From NCBI GenBank assembly GCA_039000515.1, contig JBCFYV010000543.1, positions 1 to 64,000 on the forward strand: a DNA stretch of 64,000 bases, in the 5' to 3' direction. Of this stretch, positions 32,573 through 43,811 are shown one piece after another. The notes beneath the pieces are model-generated. The model ran no database searches. It saw nothing but the letters and a program-made list of their open reading frames with translations, and was not told where the DNA came from. The stretch is from Timema cristinae. Taxonomy: Eukaryota; Arthropoda; Insecta; Phasmatodea; Timematidae. The number at the start of each line of letters is the position of its first letter. Position 1 is the first letter of the stretch. Both the position numbers and the translations under genes were made by a program.

Positions 32573-33045
32573 ACATCATGTCGGCCATCTTTGATTTTTC
32601 ATTTATCGTAAACTCTAAAAAGGAGTGGGTGATCACCGAGCTAGCCATAGTTTTCATCGACGAGAAACAATCGTCGTGCTATCAATTCAATAAAACCACC
32701 GGCTTTCGCTACTCCAAATTGGATGCAATTCTAAAACAAAATTTAGATAAAGCCTTCGTGCTTTACGCATATAATAAACAAAAAGGGAATTTCTTGTCCC
32801 GTCTCACCGGGCGGACATTCATCCCACTACGTGAGGACTATAAATGTCCCTTTGTTGATTTGATCAACTCTAATTGTTGGGGGTGTACCGCCCCTTGTCA
32901 CGACATCACCCCGTGCGCGTTAAAAAATGCAAATGCTTTGGCACGATTCGTCAGATTTAATAGCGCCGAGAAATTGTATAAATTTTGTCCAATCACCGAC
33001 GATGACGACGACCACGATACTAGCTTTAATTGTGACGACTGTTGA
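32569..33045 (+). CDS. second exonuclease-like Polinton protein
   Basis: 158 aa (ATGs at 32569 and 32578). Reads MSAIFDFSFIV, EWVITELAIV, NKTTGFRYSKLD, AYNKQKGNFLSRL, then CPFVDLINSNC-type Cys cluster, CHDITPCALKNANALARF, and an acidic tail with TDDDDDHD and CDDC. The order (DF, I-x-E-x-A, TGF, K-x-x-FL-x-x-L, DL, C..C, CAL-N-A-x-x-L) parallels the product of 26038-26543, so the two are probably diverged paralogues. Starts overlapping the protease stop. Confidence 0.6.
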   Translation: MNIMSAIFDFSFIVNSKKEWVITELAIVFIDEKQSSCYQFNKTTGFRYSKLDAILKQNLDKAFVLYAYNKQKGNFLSRLTGRTFIPLREDYKCPFVDLINSNCWGCTAPCHDITPCALKNANALARFVRFNSAEKLYKFCPITDDDDDHDTSFNCDDC

Positions 33046-33076
33046 TTACAGGTCATCAGTCTAGACGCAGACAGCG

Positions 33077-33628
33077 ATGAAGACGTGCAGCTGTAATATG
33101 GTGCAGGATGAATTACCGTCGTTGCTAACCAAGACTTTCTACCTAAACGACAAACAGAACAAACACGTGGCGGTGGGCCTCTTCCCTGACCGCAACTTTT
33201 ACGCTCACGTGATGTTTTCATCGAGTTCTAATCGTCTAATACTCACCGTCCCCCAATGGAACTTTCTCGTCAAAGAAATGCCGTTTTGGTCCGAGTGTGT
33301 GCAGACGTGTGTAAACTTCGAGTCCGGCATGGACGATTATATCATTGTGGTGAAAAAACTTTTCGGCGTGTGGAAATTGTGTCTGAGTAATAAAAAAAAC
33401 AACACTCAGATCTACCTGTCTACGGATGAAATAAAAACTCTGTACAATCTTGAAAAATATATCACACGCCATGTAAAATATCTAAATCACCCTAATTTAT
33501 CGATGTTCATAGACAATACGCTCGCCTCCAAATCGTTTGTAGACCCGCCCGATCCTATCCCATATTTTGACTATCTGTCATTGTATGACGATCTTTGTAT
33601 TTTTATGGATAACAATAATAAATTGTGA
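33077..33628 (+). CDS. 183-aa Polinton protein, function unknown
   Basis: Intact ORF, ATG at 33077 or the internal MVQDELP at 33098. Contains RLILTVPQWNFLVKEM, a strand-helix phrase loosely like the PC4/p15 nucleic-acid-binding signature, then QIYLSTDEIKTLYNLEKYI. It is the last gene before the right TIR. It is followed by AT-rich DNA with ATTAAA about 25 bp past the stop. The PC4 resemblance is weak and offered as a hypothesis. Confidence 0.6.
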   Translation: MKTCSCNMVQDELPSLLTKTFYLNDKQNKHVAVGLFPDRNFYAHVMFSSSSNRLILTVPQWNFLVKEMPFWSECVQTCVNFESGMDDYIIVVKKLFGVWKLCLSNKKNNTQIYLSTDEIKTLYNLEKYITRHVKYLNHPNLSMFIDNTLASKSFVDPPDPIPYFDYLSLYDDLCIFMDNNNKL

Positions 33629-33745
33629 AATATGTATACTTTTTTATTATAATTAAATGTTGAAAAACTTGTACTTATATTTCATTTCTAGTAATATTTC
33701 CCTCTCATTTAAAATTATATATTTGTAGTAAAAGCCATATAACAT

Positions 33746-34095
33746 TAAAATACCGGTTTTTCTCTTTATAGAGTATACCCAAAATAAAACATGACGATGG
33801 TTTATGTTCTCAAAAAATAATAATTCAATAAATTTGAAAATGTCATAATCCTGTGACGTCAATGTCTAAAATAAAGGTTTTCTCCTTTATAGAGTTTATC
33901 CAAATAAAAAAACATGGCAAGTAGTGATGGTTAATAATAATTCAATAAATTTGAAAATGTCATAATCCTGTGACATCAATGTCTAAAATACAGGTTTTCC
34001 AAATAAAAAACATGGCAAGTAGTGATGGTTAATGCTCACACAAAATAATAATTCATTAAATTTGAAGACGTCTTAATCCTGTGACGTCAATGTGA
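33746..34095 (-). repeat. three subterminal 115-bp repeats at the right end
   Basis: Units at about 33746-33868, 33869-33984 and 33985-34095 share CATGGCAAGTAGTGATGG-type, ATAATAATTCAATAAATTTG and ATCCTGTGACGTCAATG phrases. The last unit is part of the TIR; the left TIR has a single unit. The ends are therefore asymmetric. Confidence 0.8.
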
Positions 34096-34312
34096 CGTCA
34101 ATTGAAACCTCACTAGCATACCAATATTTTAGTTAGACCTTAGCCTCATACGGCATTATTACAGTTGATGGCTCAACGCGGGTCTATACCCGACATACGT
34201 CATTGAAAACGTCAATCTAAACACGACATACGTCATTGAAACGTCAATTACATACTCTCATACGTCAAATTATGAATAATTATCGATGGGACAAAGTCGC
34301 CCACTAACTACT
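33975..34312 (-). repeat. Polinton terminal inverted repeat, right
   Basis: Reverse complement of 16229-16560. CRE-type TGACGTCA palindromes at 34082-34089 and 34093-34100. Ends CACTAACTACT. Confidence 0.93.
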
Positions 34313-34318
34313 ACTGTA
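34313..34318. other. Polinton target-site duplication, right
   Basis: ACTGTA, identical to 16223-16228. Confidence 0.93.
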
Positions 34319-34627
34319 TTTAAAAGGCCATTTTTGTCCATTTTAGAATAGCTTCACAGATAAGCGCTGTGCACAAATCTTTACTCTCTCATAATAGAGA
34401 CATATTGCAGTTATTAACAAGATACTTTTTGCTTTGTCCACCATCGTCACCGCGGAAAATGCCCAGTAATCATTCAAATACGAATGCACTGCACACATTT
34501 CTGGCATATCTTGCTATTTTATTTTCCCCTTTACTCCCAAACCTCGCGCGAGCCGGGAGCTGAGTTGGGTCTGCTATGACGATCGCGAAACCGGCGTGAT
34601 GCGGTAGTAAGTAACCTGCATTTTATC
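34319..34627. other. unique spacer between Polinton and satellite
   Basis: About 300 bp of single-copy DNA, GC-richer near CCTCGCGCGAGCCGGGAG (34542-34559, containing the palindrome CTCGCGCGAG). No gene supported. Confidence 0.5.
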
Positions 34628-35850
34628 GATAGTAATAGTGTTGTAATGTGATGTATTATAGTGTTGTAATGTGATGTATGATAGTACTGTAATATGAAAC
34701 ATGATAGTGTTGTAATGTAATGTATGATAGTGTTGTAAAGTGATGTATGATAGTATTGTAATGTGATGTATGATAGTACTGTAATGTGACGTATGATAGT
34801 GTTGTAATGTGATGTATGATAGTGTTGTAATGTGATGTATGATATTGTTGTAAAGTGATGTATAATAGCACTTTAATGTGATGTATGATAGTGTTGTAAT
34901 GTGATGTATGATAGTGTTGTAATGTGATGTATGATAGTGTTGTAATGTGATGTATGATAGTACTGTAATGTGATGTATGATAGTGTTGTAAAGTGATGTA
35001 TGATAGTGTTGTAATGTGATGTATGATAGTACTGTAATGTGATGTATCATAGTGTTGTAATTTGATGTATGATAGTGTTGTAATGTGATGTATGATGGCA
35101 CTTTAATGTGATGTATGATATTGTTTAAAGTGATGTATGATAGTGTTGTAATGTGATGTATGATAGTGTTGTAATGTAATGTATGATAGTGTTGTAATGT
35201 AATGTATGATAGTTTTGTAATGTGATGTATGATAGTGTTTTAATGTGATGTATGATAGTACTGTAATGTGATGTATGATATTGGTGTAATTTGATGTATG
35301 ATAGTGTTGTAATGTGATGTATGATAGTGTTGTAATGTGATGTATGATGCCACTTTAATGTGATGTATGATATTGTTGTAATGTGAAGCATGATAGTGTT
35401 ATAATGTGATGTATGATAGTGTTGTAATGTGATGTATGATAGTGTTGTAATGTGATGTATGCTAGTACTGTAATGTGACGTATGATAGTGTTGTAATGTG
35501 ATGTATGATAGTGTTGTAATGTGATGTATGATAGTACTCTAATGTGACGTATGATAGTGTTGTAATGTGATGTATGATAGTACTGTAATGTGATGTATGA
35601 TAGTGTTGTAATGTGATGTATGATAGCGTTGTAATGTAATGTATGATAGTGTTGTAATGTGATGTATGATAGTGTTGTAATGTGATGTATGATAGCACTT
35701 TAATGTGATGTATGATATTGTTGTAATGTGATGTATGATATTGTTGTAATGTGATGTATGATAGCGTTGTATGATAGCGTTGTAATGTGATGCATGATAG
35801 TGTTGTAATGTGATGTATGATAATGTTGTAATGTGATGTATGATAGCGCT
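34628..35850 (-). repeat. 23-bp satellite array, right copy (about 53 units), inverted
   Basis: Tandem GTTGTAATGTGATGTATGAT-type units, the reverse complement of the 5742-7693 array with the same variant spectrum (CACTTTAATG, TACTGTAATG). Ends at GCGCTGGATCTCAGAGG, the inverse of the left array's start. Confidence 0.95.
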
Positions 35851-36276
35851 GGATCTCAGAGGTAATTAAGATTGTTTGAACTTTGGCTAATTCAATATTC
35901 AAATGAAGAAACTGATTTTTTAGAAAATTATTGTTAACTTCTTCATAATCCCACCTCATTTAAAGGTAATTAATAATCCTGCCTCATTTAAAGGTAATTC
36001 GTTTAAAGGTAATTAAAATTGTTTGAACTGTGGTTAAAAGGTATTTAATGGGCTTTGTGTTTTTTAAGGTAATTAATGATCGAACTTTGTTTTAAGGAAG
36101 ATTGTTTGAACTTTGCCTAATTCAATATTCAAATGAAGTAACTGATTTTTTAGAAAAAAATTGTTAACTTCTTCATAATCCTACCTCATTTAAAGGTAAT
36201 TAATAATCCAGCCTCATTTAAAGGTAATTAATCTTGTTTGAACTTTCTCAATCTCTGCTAGGACTGACCATCAGGG

Positions 36277-36311
<35 letters not shown>

Positions 36312-36975
36312 GAATATACTTGTCATATCCCAGGGTTCGAGGTCCATAAGCTACCCTCCCAAACCCTACTACATCACGACGATGAAAGAGAGAGAGAGAA
36401 AAAACACCCAGGCCGTGCGAGAGACAACCCTTCTCATCCCTGTCCCCGTATAACTCACCCCTCTCAGTCAGCCCCCCCCACACCTCACATCTAAACCCTC
36501 CATCACATCTCCCAGCCATCCCCCCAACTCACGCAGCATCCGCTAATGTGTCCTCGTATCTGCACCAAAAAAAACAGAGCTGCTCCACACCCCCTCACCC
36601 CTCTACCTCTCATCTCTCATGTGTCCCCGTATCTGCACCATGTTTAACGAAGGTATAAGAAAAAAACCAGGTGCTCCACTCCCTCACGACATCGAGTGCT
36701 CCAACCCTTCTCATCCCCCCTCCCACCCGATTATGCAAATGAGTCACAGAATACCGAACCAAAAAAATAAAACTCCCCCTCACTCATCTCAGTCATCCCC
36801 TCCCCACCTCCCCACCTCCCTCATGTTGCAGAAAGCCGCACCAAAAAAATATAAGTCCCCCCTCCACCCCTCACCCAGGTGCGCCATCCCCCATCCTCCA
36901 CACCTCACATCACCATATCTATCACAACATCTCAGAAATGGTAATGTGTCCTCGTATGCCGCATTCTCCCTTACT
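35851..36975 (-). repeat. outer inverted-repeat arm, right
   Basis: Reverse complement of 4638-5741 at high identity, from the ATTACCTTTAAATGAGG block through the GA tract to GCCGCATTCTCCCTTA. The 162-codon open frame at 36619-37107 is pyrimidine-driven low complexity, not a gene. Confidence 0.8.
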
Positions 36976-37929
36976 CTGGTGCCTCGTTATTTGGCAAGTA
37001 TCTACACGTATTTGCAAATACCCATATGTGACTGCCCCACACCACGGTCATTGCTCATATTTGTCAATGCTGGCCAATGTTTGTTAAGTAGTGTGGGACC
37101 GGATTAGGAGAGAGAGCTTCCTGCCTCAGATTGACTCACTCAAAAGTTCTACAAGGTGCCTCCATTTTGGCGACACCCGGGAAACGTCCTTCTCGTTTGG
37201 ATTGTCATTTATCGGGCTGGTCAGCGGTCTGGATGTTTGAATACCTGTAAAATATTTTGTTTTTGGATGGGGAAGGTTCGAAATGTTTTGTTTACAATTC
37301 GGCCAATATTCCGGTTGCGAATTATTCAATATTATAGCCTTTAAATTAGTAACACTAGAGAATGGTTGGCTGCATCCATCGATAACTTATGCTTGGCGTT
37401 TGCTCTGCTCATCAAGTTGGCGCGTTTTATTGAATACCAGGTTGAGATTATCAGCGGTAGGTTCCTACTTGGACGGGAAAGGAGGCTCCCTGCCCCTATC
37501 AGTGGGATATTCCTCATTTGGTAATCCTCGCAGCGTGCCTCCTTGTGGTAGCTGCTCCTACTCGGATGGAATAAGAGGCTTCCTGCCCCTGTCTGTGGAT
37601 ATTCCTAATCTGGTAATATCCGCAAGTTGCCTCCTAGATGTCCCCGTTAGGCAATTTAGTCTTAAAGCCCTTTTAGGGTGATTCCTAAGTCTAGACGCCT
37701 GCCCTCCTCCAAGGGGTTAACGCCCCCACGTGAGCGTCCAGCACTCATGGCAGGAGGAGCCTACTCTTCCTGCTGATGGAAGCTGGCCAGGCTGGAGGGT
37801 ATTTCCTTGCTCTCTAGGGTCGACAGGAATTGACGGTAGGCACGGGGTCAATAGTCCCTAAATTGTCCGCTGCATGCCCATGTGGCTAGGCTGCACAGCA
37901 ACGATTGGTTGGACGAAAACAAAGACGTG

Positions 37930-38140
37930 GTTAAAAGTTTTAATGAAAGTATTACTAAATTATTGATTTATAAATGTAGCTTGTATTAATCACACTTGTG
38001 ATGGTATAAAATGCCAGGCTTTCACCGTGGTTTGGATCCCACGTTAAACTGTAGGTCCTCCATTTCATCTCACAATCACCCTACCATTACACATTAGCAT
38101 AAGTGCGTATAACCCGAACGGGTAGTAAGACGCGGTGCTA

Positions 38141-38193
<53 letters not shown>
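37930..38193 (+). mobile_element. SINE-A fragment with (TAA)n tail
   Basis: Body and tail phrases (CCACGTTAAACTGTAGGTCC, ACCCGAACGGGTAGTAAGAC) ending in about 17 AAT units. The sister copy is at 62812-63080. Confidence 0.8.
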
Positions 38194-38194
<1 letters not shown>

Positions 38195-38702
38195 TCCCAC
38201 TACTAGCGACCAAGTGCAGTCCCTCATATGGCCACCATTATATTAGGCTAAGTTAAATAATGAAACTTATTACCTTTAAAAGCTTAAACATTTCTTCTGT
38301 TGAACCGTTGGCCCCTCTCAACTCAAAAAGCCACGAGCCACCACTGAGCTTATGGTCATGTAAAATAATAGCTAAAACTCCAATATTATTTATGTTATAA
38401 GACCAACTCTTCAGATTTTAATTTCAAAAACAAAGAGTATATAAAAATTACATTTTTTTAATTTTTTAAATTAATAATATTCAACTCATTACCCTGTGCA
38501 GCTATTTATTCTATTTAAATCAATAAATAAGTATATTCAACGACAACCTGAGTCCTTATAAGTATGTTTGGGAAATAGGAGCGCATTAGAAGTCATTATT
38601 AAAACTAGACAATTAAATTAATAATAATTTTTTTTTTTTTTGTAAAAAATATATTCAAAAACACAACCTAAATATAAACATACACACACAAAACAATGAT
38701 AT

Positions 38703-38804
38703 TTTATTGTAGTATACATCAGCTTTACAACATACTCATTATAAATATATTCATTTCCAGTTATTTAGGACGTTTGTGTAGATTTTTCCCTCCATCATTT
38801 ACCC
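38703..38804 (-). CDS. candidate terminal exon of the secreted Gly-rich gene, with poly(A) signal
   Basis: On the minus strand a strong acceptor (poly-T then CACAG) ends at 38805. Joined in phase 2 to the 44267 donor it would add two residues after Trp and a TGA at 38795-38797. AATAAA on the minus strand (plus 38703-38708) is followed by a TTGTTTTGTGTGTG-type GU-rich element, the layout of a cleavage site. Supported by signal order only; an alternative is that the gene ends at the TAA inside its third exon (44263-44265). Confidence 0.4.
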
Positions 38805-40145
38805 CTGTGAAAAAAAAAATTACTGTAAACATAAAATACAGGACATGTTTTTAGTAATTTTATTTTGTATCACGATATGGGAAAGCGTCATCCTCAAAGC
38901 GGCTCAGCTTTAGACGGAATAACTTCTTATCTAGATGTAGCAATACTATAATTTATAGAAACAAATTTTAATTGAATAATTGTAATTTCACTCAAAGTGT
39001 CATAGAATTATATTCACCCCTATCAGGATTCATCTTTCAAAATAAACCATGTCTTTGCAATACTCTAAAAAAAAACTGTATTACTCCTTTTAAATTTTCA
39101 TTTTAAAGACCGAGTGAAGATAAAAAAACATTAATTGAAATAATACCTACTAGAATAAACAAATCAACAGAAAGTGCTAGCTATATATTTTTGAAGGAAT
39201 ATAAATTTTACTCTAATTTATTTAAAATTTAAAATTGACATTTTCTATTCCATAATATTAAGGCTGCGTTCATGTTACTGATAAAATATTGCGGTAGGGA
39301 GGTGCAGCCAAGATACCGGAGATGTCTTTACGGTAACAGTATTGTTTTCCCCTCAATTCTTTTTAATCCTCATTTGACATTTTATATTCAACATACCTTG
39401 ATATAATTATCGAGCATTTCTGTTTTTTAATTGGATTTTCATTTCACATGTTATATATGGCTTCGGTTCATCAACACCGCAATGAGATATAAATTTCTGA
39501 CATCCCGTATACAAATTATAATTTGCCTTTTCATTGCAAGAAAGGAAGTTAATACTACTATATTAAACAGTATATAGTGATTCAGAATATATAAATAAAC
39601 ATTTTCTTTTTATATTCTTTTTAAATCACACCAAATTACAGCTAGCTCGTCGGGAAGTACGAAAAATCTTCTTGAAATATTTAATAGACTACATACATAC
39701 AATTTTGAATGTATTATTATTTCCAGAAAATCATTAGGTAAGCTCTCAATTTTGATATATTAGCTTGTAGCCTAACACTTTGTTAGCTCTGATACATTTT
39801 CACAAAGTAGTTTTTTTTTTTTAACACAATATATCGTTAAAGGAAATGCCAACTTTTACACTATTATAGCACGCCATTAAAGGTTGTGACATCAAACAAT
39901 TTAACCGATAATAATATTTCTGTGTACATTTACCCGAAACCAGCAAGTAATTATCTAACAAAACTATTTTTGATAAAACGCCAACATAGTTGTTTGTAGG
40001 ACATATTTACCCTTATACTCTTTTCCCATTTAAAGTTGTGAATTGAAATCAACAAAATAAAAAAAACCCTGTTTCTATTAACAATTTCTTAGTGCCAACA
40101 AGTAATTTCATTTTTAATAATAATAACAGTAATAATAATGATAAT

Positions 40146-40402
40146 ACTTAGCACTACGTCTTACTACCCGTTCGAGTTATACGCTTATCTACTATTTAAA
40201 CTAATGGGTTAAGAATTGGGAAGGCTGACCTTGGAGGAAGTGAACCCAAATTTGCACAGAGAGAGAGAGAGAGTGGAAGAAATTTAGGAAAATCCACCCC
40301 AGTTCTCCCAAGCGAGATTCGAATCTCGATCTCCTCGTCCTCGGCAGTCTAGCTCAACACGAATCTAGAACGTTAGCTAACTACGCCACCAAGGCGGTTC
40401 AT
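40146..40402 (-). mobile_element. SINE-B, full-length, reverse
   Basis: On the minus strand it opens with CGCCTTGGTGGCGTAGTTAG (A-box region) and GAGATTCGAATCTCG-like B box, then GTGGATTTTCC, GGAAGGCTGACC-type body phrases on the plus strand. It ends with the tail ACCCGTTCGAG (plus ACTCGAACGGGT inverse) shared with SINE-A, then (TTA)n. Confidence 0.7.
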
Positions 40403-41431
40403 TTTTAATATTTTTGTTAAAACACCATCTAAAAAGTCTTATTTGGAAATGTTATAAATCATTATTAAAACTGGATAATTAAATTAATAAAAACTTTTTT
40501 TTAAATATATTCAAAAACACAACCAAAATATAAACACACACATATATTTCTTATATATATAAGAATATAATATAGGCCGGCAGGTAAATGTGATCTTATG
40601 GTGAGGAAGAGAGTTCACTCGTTAAGAGCCAAAGCTTTCTTCGAAAAATATATGTGTGTGTTTATATTTTGGTTGTGTTTTTGAATATATTTAAAAAAGT
40701 TTTTATTTATATATATGCATAATGGTGGAAATAGTATATAAGAATAAATTAATTCGCTTAATGCATTTAAATACTTAATGGTGTAAAAAAAATACCTGAG
40801 TTTTCCAACAATACTCGTGTGTGATAACAATCTTGTTGCATCGTGGCCATGAAGAATTTTTCAAAACTACCAGAGGGTTAGATTTTGATGGCAAGAATTG
40901 TATGTCGATTCATTCTTTCGTTTGGCCTATTACTAGGCCAGTCATTAGACCATTTTTTCTGAATGGTATTAGTCCTACCTTTCAGAGTAAATGGAATATA
41001 CATATAGGTTTCTTGTGTAAAGAAAGCACAAAGTTGTTGTTTTGGTTGACAATGAATCAACATTTCGATTATTTTTTTCAAATCTTGATGATGATACCAG
41101 TAGTAATGATATTAGTCTCCCTCAACCAACTAAACCTAATATTGTCAATGAGTTAGGAATAGAAGCTAATGTTAATTGCCGGTACTATGATATATCTTAC
41201 AACATCCATGGATATATTTAAAATATATGTGGCCATCCTTTTCCATTATGTTTAATTTGAAACCAAATATTATCAAACCACAGCCTGAAACAATATATAT
41301 AGCTGCTAAATTTAACTATCAGTCATGATGAATTTAAATATAGGGCCTATAGAGATTGAATTTCTTAACAAAAATCTAAAAACCTATAATTAATACACAA
41401 TTGTTTACAATCATTAACTGTAACTTTGTTG

Positions 41432-41660
41432 AGCTCGACTGCTGAGGACGGGGAGATCGAGGCTCGAATCTCGGTCGGGTGAACTGGGGGTGATTTTTCC
41501 TAAATGGTTTTCCACTCTCCATCCACGCAAATGCGGATTCACTTCCTCTAATTCAACCTTCCCAATTCCTAATCCATTAGAGTAATTAGTACTTAAGGCG
41601 TATAACCCGAATGGGTAGTAAGACGCGGTGCTAAATATTATTATAATAAAAACTGTAACT
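41432..41660 (+). mobile_element. SINE-B, 5'-shortened
   Basis: Contains GAGCTCGACTGCTGAGGACG, GGCTCGAATCTCGG (B box), TTTTCCTAAATGGTTTTCC and the tail ACCCGAATGGGTAGTAAGAC. Confidence 0.7.
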
Positions 41661-43629
41661 TAACTGTAGCTTTAGGCGTATAAACCAAACGGGTAGTAAG
41701 ATGCGGTGCAAATAAACCTGTAGCTTTAGAAACATTATAACACAATATTTTAATTGACCACTTTTATATAAAATTAAACTTGATAGACAGACAAATTAAT
41801 TATTAGTGTAGGTATATTTAAAATAATACCCATTTGATTATATACAGTAGAGTGGGACGGAAGCAATAAGCCATTCTATACTGAAGAAAGTGATGGACCA
41901 CGTGTTTAGGTTTACCTGACGTCCGGTGGAGCTCACCCAAGTGATATTATCTTCAAAAAGTGAATAAGTGTAGAATGTAATTTGCTTTTATTTAACTAGT
42001 GAATATTTAGTTTTCAATTAAAGTGTTAATTTTCAAGTTACTTATCGTCTAAATGGTTCAGCCCATCCTGTATATGTCCTTTATTATAATTTAAAAAAGT
42101 ATAGCTGGTGATAGACTTGGATGCATACAACTTCCATATCACACAAACAAATGATGCATTTTTACACCCTTGACAATTATCTAAGAATTTAATTAGTCTT
42201 TATATTGGGGGTCTTATATATTCAAGAATTATCATGAGGCGGTTGCAATGACAAGTAAGTATCCGTAAAGTCAATTCAATAATCAGCTAGCCAGCCACAT
42301 TGGGCTATCCATTAACAAAACTTTATTTACAAAATATATATATATATATAGACTACTGAGCTAAACCTTGAACTGTGCTGTAAAAGTGATGAAGTAATAA
42401 CACTAATAAAGTAACAGGCATTATATTTCAATATTTTTTTATTTAAACTGTGTGAGCAGACATGCAAATGTTACTGCACATTGAGATGCAATGATTGTCA
42501 AAACAACCATTTTAATTTATTCTTCTATGCACACTCAATCAATATCAATTGTAATTTTTACACTATTTTACCTGATATTAATGCACGTACTGTAAATATA
42601 GATGTTGGACTACTTTAATTTAAGAATGTAACATTGGTAAACGCCTATCTCTGAGAATTTCATATTTAAAGTTCTATCACTGATTAATATTTTAACTAAT
42701 ACATTTCAAGTAAGATGTCAGATACAATCTTTAGTTATTCAATTATTATTTTTAATATAAATGCGGAATGCAGTAATTGACGCACATTGTGGATGTAACC
42801 AATGCAAGTGAGCATAAGTTCTATCACCAAAAATAACCTTAGCTGAATCCATTGATAATCTATGTAAAAACATATTACGTAAATTAAACATTTAATTAAA
42901 AATTTGTTTCCAACAGTGCAAATACATTTCAAATTATATATTATTTTTAGGATTATTTTATTAAGTGTTTACATTTCTTAAGTTTGTCAAAGACAAGTTT
43001 GGCAAGGTTAACTTTAAGGAAGATTTTATAAATAGACTATTACAAATTATAAAATTGTTTTCGCTTTAACTACGTAAGGGTCACTGAAAATAATTAATTT
43101 GTATTTTTTAATCTCCTTTCTTAAAATGAGATATATAGTTCTAGGCACTTTCTATACATACCAACATTTTGATCCGATTGGTATACATACTGATACTGAG
43201 TTGAACATAGTTAAGATAACTTTAATTGAGTGCAGATAGATATTTGAATACCTATAACGTCAAACCTACGTGAAATAGGAGTATGGAATCGACTAGAAGC
43301 TACTGCATGTAGCCAGGTTAGTTGTACTTAATATCTTAAAGAAATTTCCATTTAAATCTCATTGGCATGATGAAAACCATTATATATCTCCTTTGATGAC
43401 TTTGCTATCAATATTATAAAATATAAATATACCCATGACACGGGCATTTCCCCTAGGTTTATTGGAATTAAGTGTTTGTACTGCCCAGTGATGCCAAATA
43501 GTCAATCATTGAGGAGTAACTTTACTGTATGCCCTTGTAAACAGTATTTGCATACTCCGTTTATCCTTGAAAGTATAAGTATTACCTTACTGTTCACACT
43601 AGGGCCCTAACCTCTAAGCTATACCATAG

Positions 43630-43811
43630 AGCAGTGTTTCCCAAACTGTTATAGGTATTTTAAGTCCTTTATATTTTATATTTAACTTCATATTTTACAT
43701 TTTAAAAGCTAGCAGATATTTGTTTCCCTTTTTATTATGAGTTTTAAGGGACTCTTTGGTCAGTCCATAACACTGAAAAGGTTTTGCAACTGTCTAAGTT
43801 GGGAAACAGTC
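43630..43811. mobile_element. hAT-like MITE
   Basis: Ends AGCAGTGTTTCCCAA and TTGGGAAACAGTC form inverted termini of the hAT CAGTG..TTTCCCAA type. Flanks TACCATAG (43622-43629) and TATCATAG (43812-43819) match at 7 of 8 positions, the hAT duplication length. 182 bp, no ORF. Confidence 0.6.

Larger units (their letters stand above)
16229..34312. mobile_element. Polinton/Maverick element (polinton-like virus)
   Basis: An 18,084-bp element beginning AGTAGTTAGTG and ending CACTAACTACT, bounded by a perfect ACTGTA duplication. It holds the diagnostic gene set: protein-primed PolB, retroviral-type integrase, FtsK/HerA-type packaging ATPase, adenain-type cysteine protease, major and minor capsid proteins. 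Usual Polintons are 15-25 kb with 6-bp duplications and 5'-AG ends, all matched here. Gene damage (PolB stops; frameshifts in dUTPase, penton and others) indicates an endogenous copy that is no longer autonomous as read. It sits inside a satellite-bearing inverted structure. Confidence 0.97.
37277..39113. repeat. 1.84-kb direct duplication, copy 1
   Basis: Near-identical to 62159-63999 (offset 24,882-24,886). It contains a Gly/Trp-coded low-complexity start, paired CTGCCCCTATCAGTGG / CTGCCCCTGTCTGTGG phrases, a SINE-A tail with (TAA)n, and a candidate terminal exon with AATAAA. The outer boundaries are abrupt. Confidence 0.92.

Noticed and set aside
36619..37107. 162-codon Pro/Ser/His-rich ORF
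   Set aside because: Pyrimidine-rich low-complexity DNA of the outer arm; the same region in the left arm has a different set of open frames.
37283..37681. 132-codon ORF repeated at 62165
   Set aside because: Duplicated because the whole block is; no motif and no conservation beyond the block itself.
40821..41156. 111-codon ORF, possible transposase fragment
   Set aside because: No catalytic motif or family signature could be found.
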